Source: Desulfoprunum sp.
GTDB lineage: Bacteria; Desulfobacterota; Desulfobulbia; Desulfobulbales; Desulfocapsaceae
Length of the DNA stretch: 8,018 bases
Direction of reading: 5' to 3'
NCBI GenBank assembly: GCA_030696435.1
Contig: JAUYSF010000094.1
Location: 1 to 8,018 of the forward strand
The notes below the pieces were generated by a model that saw only the letters and a list, made by a program, of their open reading frames with translations, did not search any database and was not told the DNA's origin. The position numbers and the translations under genes are program-made. This document shows positions 6,297-8,018 of the stretch, piece after piece (positions within the stretch are counted from its first letter, which is position 1; every line of letters begins with the position of its first letter).

Positions 6297-6309
6297 AAAA
6301 GAGGTTATG

Positions 6310-7164
6310 ATGAATACTCTAAGGACTAGGGCATTAATGCTCTTTTTTCTGCTGCTACTGGCATGTTCCTCTGGGGGGATACGGGCTGCAAATGCAATCG
6401 GTAGTGCGCAACCCGATCTCCTCTCCGATGAAGTGTCCGAAGACGAGGAGGGCTCGGATAAAGGGATCGCAGACCCTCTTGAACCATTTAACCGAGTTGT
6501 CTTCGCCTTCAATGACAAGCTCTATTTCTGGGTCTTAAAACCCGTCAAAATTGGTTACGCGGCCGTTGTGCCAAAAGATATCCGGGTCTGCCTGGGAAAT
6601 TTTGTCAGCAATCTCGCAACGCCGGTAGTGCTGATCAACACCTTGCTGCAGGGCAGATGGGATGATGCCGGAATCGTTCTCTCTAGATTCGGTGTTAATA
6701 CCGTCCTGGGAGTCTATGGTTTCGGAGATCCGGCTGCCTCGGAGTTCGGTTTGGCCTCACGATCCGCTGATTTCGGCCAGACCTTGGGTGTATATGGCGC
6801 AGGAGAAGGGCTTTATTTGTACTGGCCATTATTTGGGCCATCGAATATTCGTGACTCCATCGGCCTGGTGGCAGATAATCTGGCTCAACCTATTAACCAC
6901 TTGCAAATCGATTCAGCCCAGAGATTGAGTTACTCCGGTGGCTCTTATCTGAATAAACTCTCTCTTGGTTCCGATGTGTATGAGGAAATGAAAAAATACT
7001 CTCTTGATCCGTATGTTTCGGCACGCGAGGCCTACCATGAGTATCGGAACGCCAGGATAGAGGGTAAAAAGTTTAATCAGAACGATAATTCATCACCAGT
7101 CGGCCTAGAAATACTCCCTGGTATTGAGAAGCAAATATTCCCTAGCTTTGAGAAACAACTGTGA
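6310..7164 (+). CDS. mlaA: MlaA (VacJ) outer-membrane lipoprotein
   Basis: A 284-residue lipoprotein that removes phospholipids from the outer leaflet of the outer membrane and hands them to MlaC. The N-terminus is a lipoprotein signal (MNTLRTRALMLFFLLLLAC), with lipobox LLAC and lipidated Cys19. The MlaA domain starts with the family hallmark DPLEPFNRVVFAFND, then LSNF-like GNFVSNLATPVVLINTLLQG, RFGVNTVLGVYGFGD, DFGQTLGVYGAGEGLYLYWP and a tail of aromatic and charged residues (YHEYRNAR). Two adjacent ATGs (6307 and 6310) follow AGAGGT; I prefer 6310 for its better five-base spacing from GAGG. The frame is open back to 6247 inside mlaD, but that extension would spoil the signal peptide. Residues after Cys19 include an acidic linker (DEVSEDEEGSD). 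It lies 13 bp after mlaD, whereas in E. coli mlaA is unlinked. Confidence 0.95.
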   Translation: MNTLRTRALMLFFLLLLACSSGGIRAANAIGSAQPDLLSDEVSEDEEGSDKGIADPLEPFNRVVFAFNDKLYFWVLKPVKIGYAAVVPKDIRVCLGNFVSNLATPVVLINTLLQGRWDDAGIVLSRFGVNTVLGVYGFGDPAASEFGLASRSADFGQTLGVYGAGEGLYLYWPLFGPSNIRDSIGLVADNLAQPINHLQIDSAQRLSYSGGSYLNKLSLGSDVYEEMKKYSLDPYVSAREAYHEYRNARIEGKKFNQNDNSSPVGLEILPGIEKQIFPSFEKQL

Positions 7165-7173
7165 GAAGAGAAA

Positions 7174-7797
7174 ATGAATAATAAAATTATATACTTGTTT
7201 TTGATATTGGGCATGGTTCTTTATATGGGGGCGAGCGCAAATGCGGTTGAAGGCCCCACCGCTCAACTGAAGCCGACCCTCAAGGCCCTGACCGATATTC
7301 TTTCGGATGAAAGCTTGAAAGGGGATGGTCATCGCACAGAAAGACGGACAAAAGTTATGACGGCGATTAAGATCGGCTTTGATTTTCAAGAAATGTCCAA
7401 GAGGATACTCGGACGTACCTGGAATGAGATTGGGGCCGATGAGCAAAAGCTCTTTACCGAACTCATGACCAAGTTGCTGGAAAACGTCTATATCGGCAAA
7501 CTCGAGAGCTACTCCGGGCAGCAGATTGAATACCTGGAGGAGCGAATAAAGGGCGATAGAGCCCAGGTTACGACAAGCGTTGACAACAAGGGTGTGAAAA
7601 TACCTATGCATTATATACTCAACCTCAGCGGTTCGAAGTGGATGGTGTATGACATTAATATTGAAGGGGTCAGTCTGGTCAGAAATTACATGGAGCAGTT
7701 CAAGACAATCCTGCGTAAGGAGAAATTTACCGGTCTGATCAAGGTTCTTGAAGAAAAAAACAGATCCTTCGAAACAGTGAAGAAAGAAGGGAAATGA
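7174..7797 (+). CDS. mlaC: MlaC periplasmic phospholipid-binding protein
   Basis: A 207-residue soluble periplasmic carrier (Tol_Tol_Ttg2/MlaC family; E. coli about 211 residues) that shuttles phospholipid between MlaA and the MlaFED complex. The signal peptide is MNNKIIYLFLILGMVLYMG with a likely type I cleavage after ANA (residues 22-24). The mature part shows family landmarks: IGFDFQEMSKRILGRTWNEI at about 67-86, then an F-x-x-x-x-x-x-LL-x-x-Y run, YSGQQIEYLEE, and KWMVYDINIEGVSLVRNY, which is the highly characteristic W-x-V-Y-D-I-x-I-E-G-V-S-L-x-x-N-Y strand pair. AGAAGAG upstream sets the start, nine bases after mlaA. The stop overlaps the next gene by ATGA. A long antisense frame over this gene (7105-7839) is a shadow. 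Confidence 0.94.
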   Translation: MNNKIIYLFLILGMVLYMGASANAVEGPTAQLKPTLKALTDILSDESLKGDGHRTERRTKVMTAIKIGFDFQEMSKRILGRTWNEIGADEQKLFTELMTKLLENVYIGKLESYSGQQIEYLEERIKGDRAQVTTSVDNKGVKIPMHYILNLSGSKWMVYDINIEGVSLVRNYMEQFKTILRKEKFTGLIKVLEEKNRSFETVKKEGK

Positions 7798-8018
7798 AAG
7801 CGGACGGCATTGATCAGGATATTCGCAGAGTTCTGCCATTTCTCGATGATGGAGATCTCCCGGCCTTACACTCGATGCTTCTCCCAGTGGACCTGCCCGC
7901 CGGTTCTACGCTCTTTCGGGCGGGTGAGTCCGCTTCTGTCGTCTATTTCCTTGTTTCTGGAAGACTTGCTGTTCAGAAGAACACGGGTTTTGCTGATAAA
8001 TTGCAGGTGGTTGCACTG
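7794..8018 (+). CDS. Cyclic-nucleotide-binding domain protein, N-terminal part (runs off the right edge)
   Basis: Starts at the ATG that overlaps the mlaC stop (ATGA), with AAGG three bases upstream, and continues in frame for 75 codons to the window end. The visible part is the first half of a CRP-like effector domain. An N-terminal helix (RRVLPFLDDGDLPALHSML) is followed by strands carrying LPAGSTLFRAGESASVVYFL and VSGRLAVQ, the typical cNMP-binding jelly-roll pattern. The phosphate-binding cassette (G-E-x-x-x with R-x-A) would lie beyond the edge, so ligand binding cannot be judged. There is no signal peptide, so it starts in the cytoplasm. The C-terminal output (a DNA-binding helix-turn-helix, an enzyme domain, or none) is not visible. 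Tight coupling to mlaC suggests co-expression with the Mla system; its role there is unknown. Confidence 0.85.
   Translation, partial: MKADGIDQDIRRVLPFLDDGDLPALHSMLLPVDLPAGSTLFRAGESASVVYFLVSGRLAVQKNTGFADKLQVVAL

Noticed and set aside
6247..6309. Extended mlaA start inside mlaD
   Set aside because: It would place about 20 polar residues before the lipoprotein signal peptide. The ATG pair at 6307/6310 follows a good AGAGGT site.
7105..7839. 244-codon minus-strand frame over mlaC
   Set aside because: The plus strand encodes a clear MlaC with signal peptide and family motifs in a tight operon. The antisense translation shows no recognisable domain.

Overview
The window reads as a chromosomal stretch of a Gram-negative (diderm) bacterium of moderate GC content. 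The YejB/YejE-type permeases, the compact mlaE-F-D-A-C arrangement and the general protein style suggest a deltaproteobacterial lineage (Desulfobacterota, possibly Desulfobulbales). This placement is inferred from remembered family resemblance, not from a search. No mobile elements, CRISPR arrays, tRNA or rRNA genes were seen.

Layout. (1) Positions 1-189 hold the C-terminal end of a thioredoxin-fold protein running in from the left. (2) Positions 190-546 hold no firm gene. They contain a GC-rich hairpin and a small reading frame (263-433) split by an in-frame TAG, probably a decayed or recoded small protein gene. (3) Positions 547-1659, minus strand, encode ribonuclease D. (4) A 246-bp divergent intergenic region follows. 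(5) Positions 1906-4012 encode two overlapping ABC permease subunits of the YejB/YejE type; no binding protein or ATPase gene lies beside them. (6) A 264-bp intergenic region carries a good sigma-70-like promoter (TTGACA, 17 bp, TATGTT) and a leader of about 128 nt. (7) Positions 4277-7797 encode a tightly packed Mla phospholipid-transport operon in the order mlaE-mlaF-mlaD-mlaA-mlaC. (8) From 7794 to the right edge, overlapping the mlaC stop codon, lies the start of a protein with a cyclic-nucleotide-binding (CRP-like effector) domain.

How the genes work together. The Mla genes supply a nearly complete retrograde phospholipid transport route. MlaA is the outer-membrane lipoprotein, MlaC the periplasmic carrier, MlaD the inner-membrane MCE ring, MlaE the permease and MlaF the ATPase. 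Only a MlaB-like STAS subunit is absent from the visible part. The genes overlap or lie within 13 bp of each other, so they are probably one transcript, and the cNMP-binding gene is joined to that transcript by an ATGA overlap. YejBE would form the membrane channel of a peptide-type importer and needs partners encoded elsewhere.

Most of the window is conventional. The points most worth a second look are the TAG-interrupted small gene, the cNMP-binding protein coupled to Mla, the leader of mlaE with its overlapping upstream reading frame and no Shine-Dalgarno, and the orphan yejBE pair.
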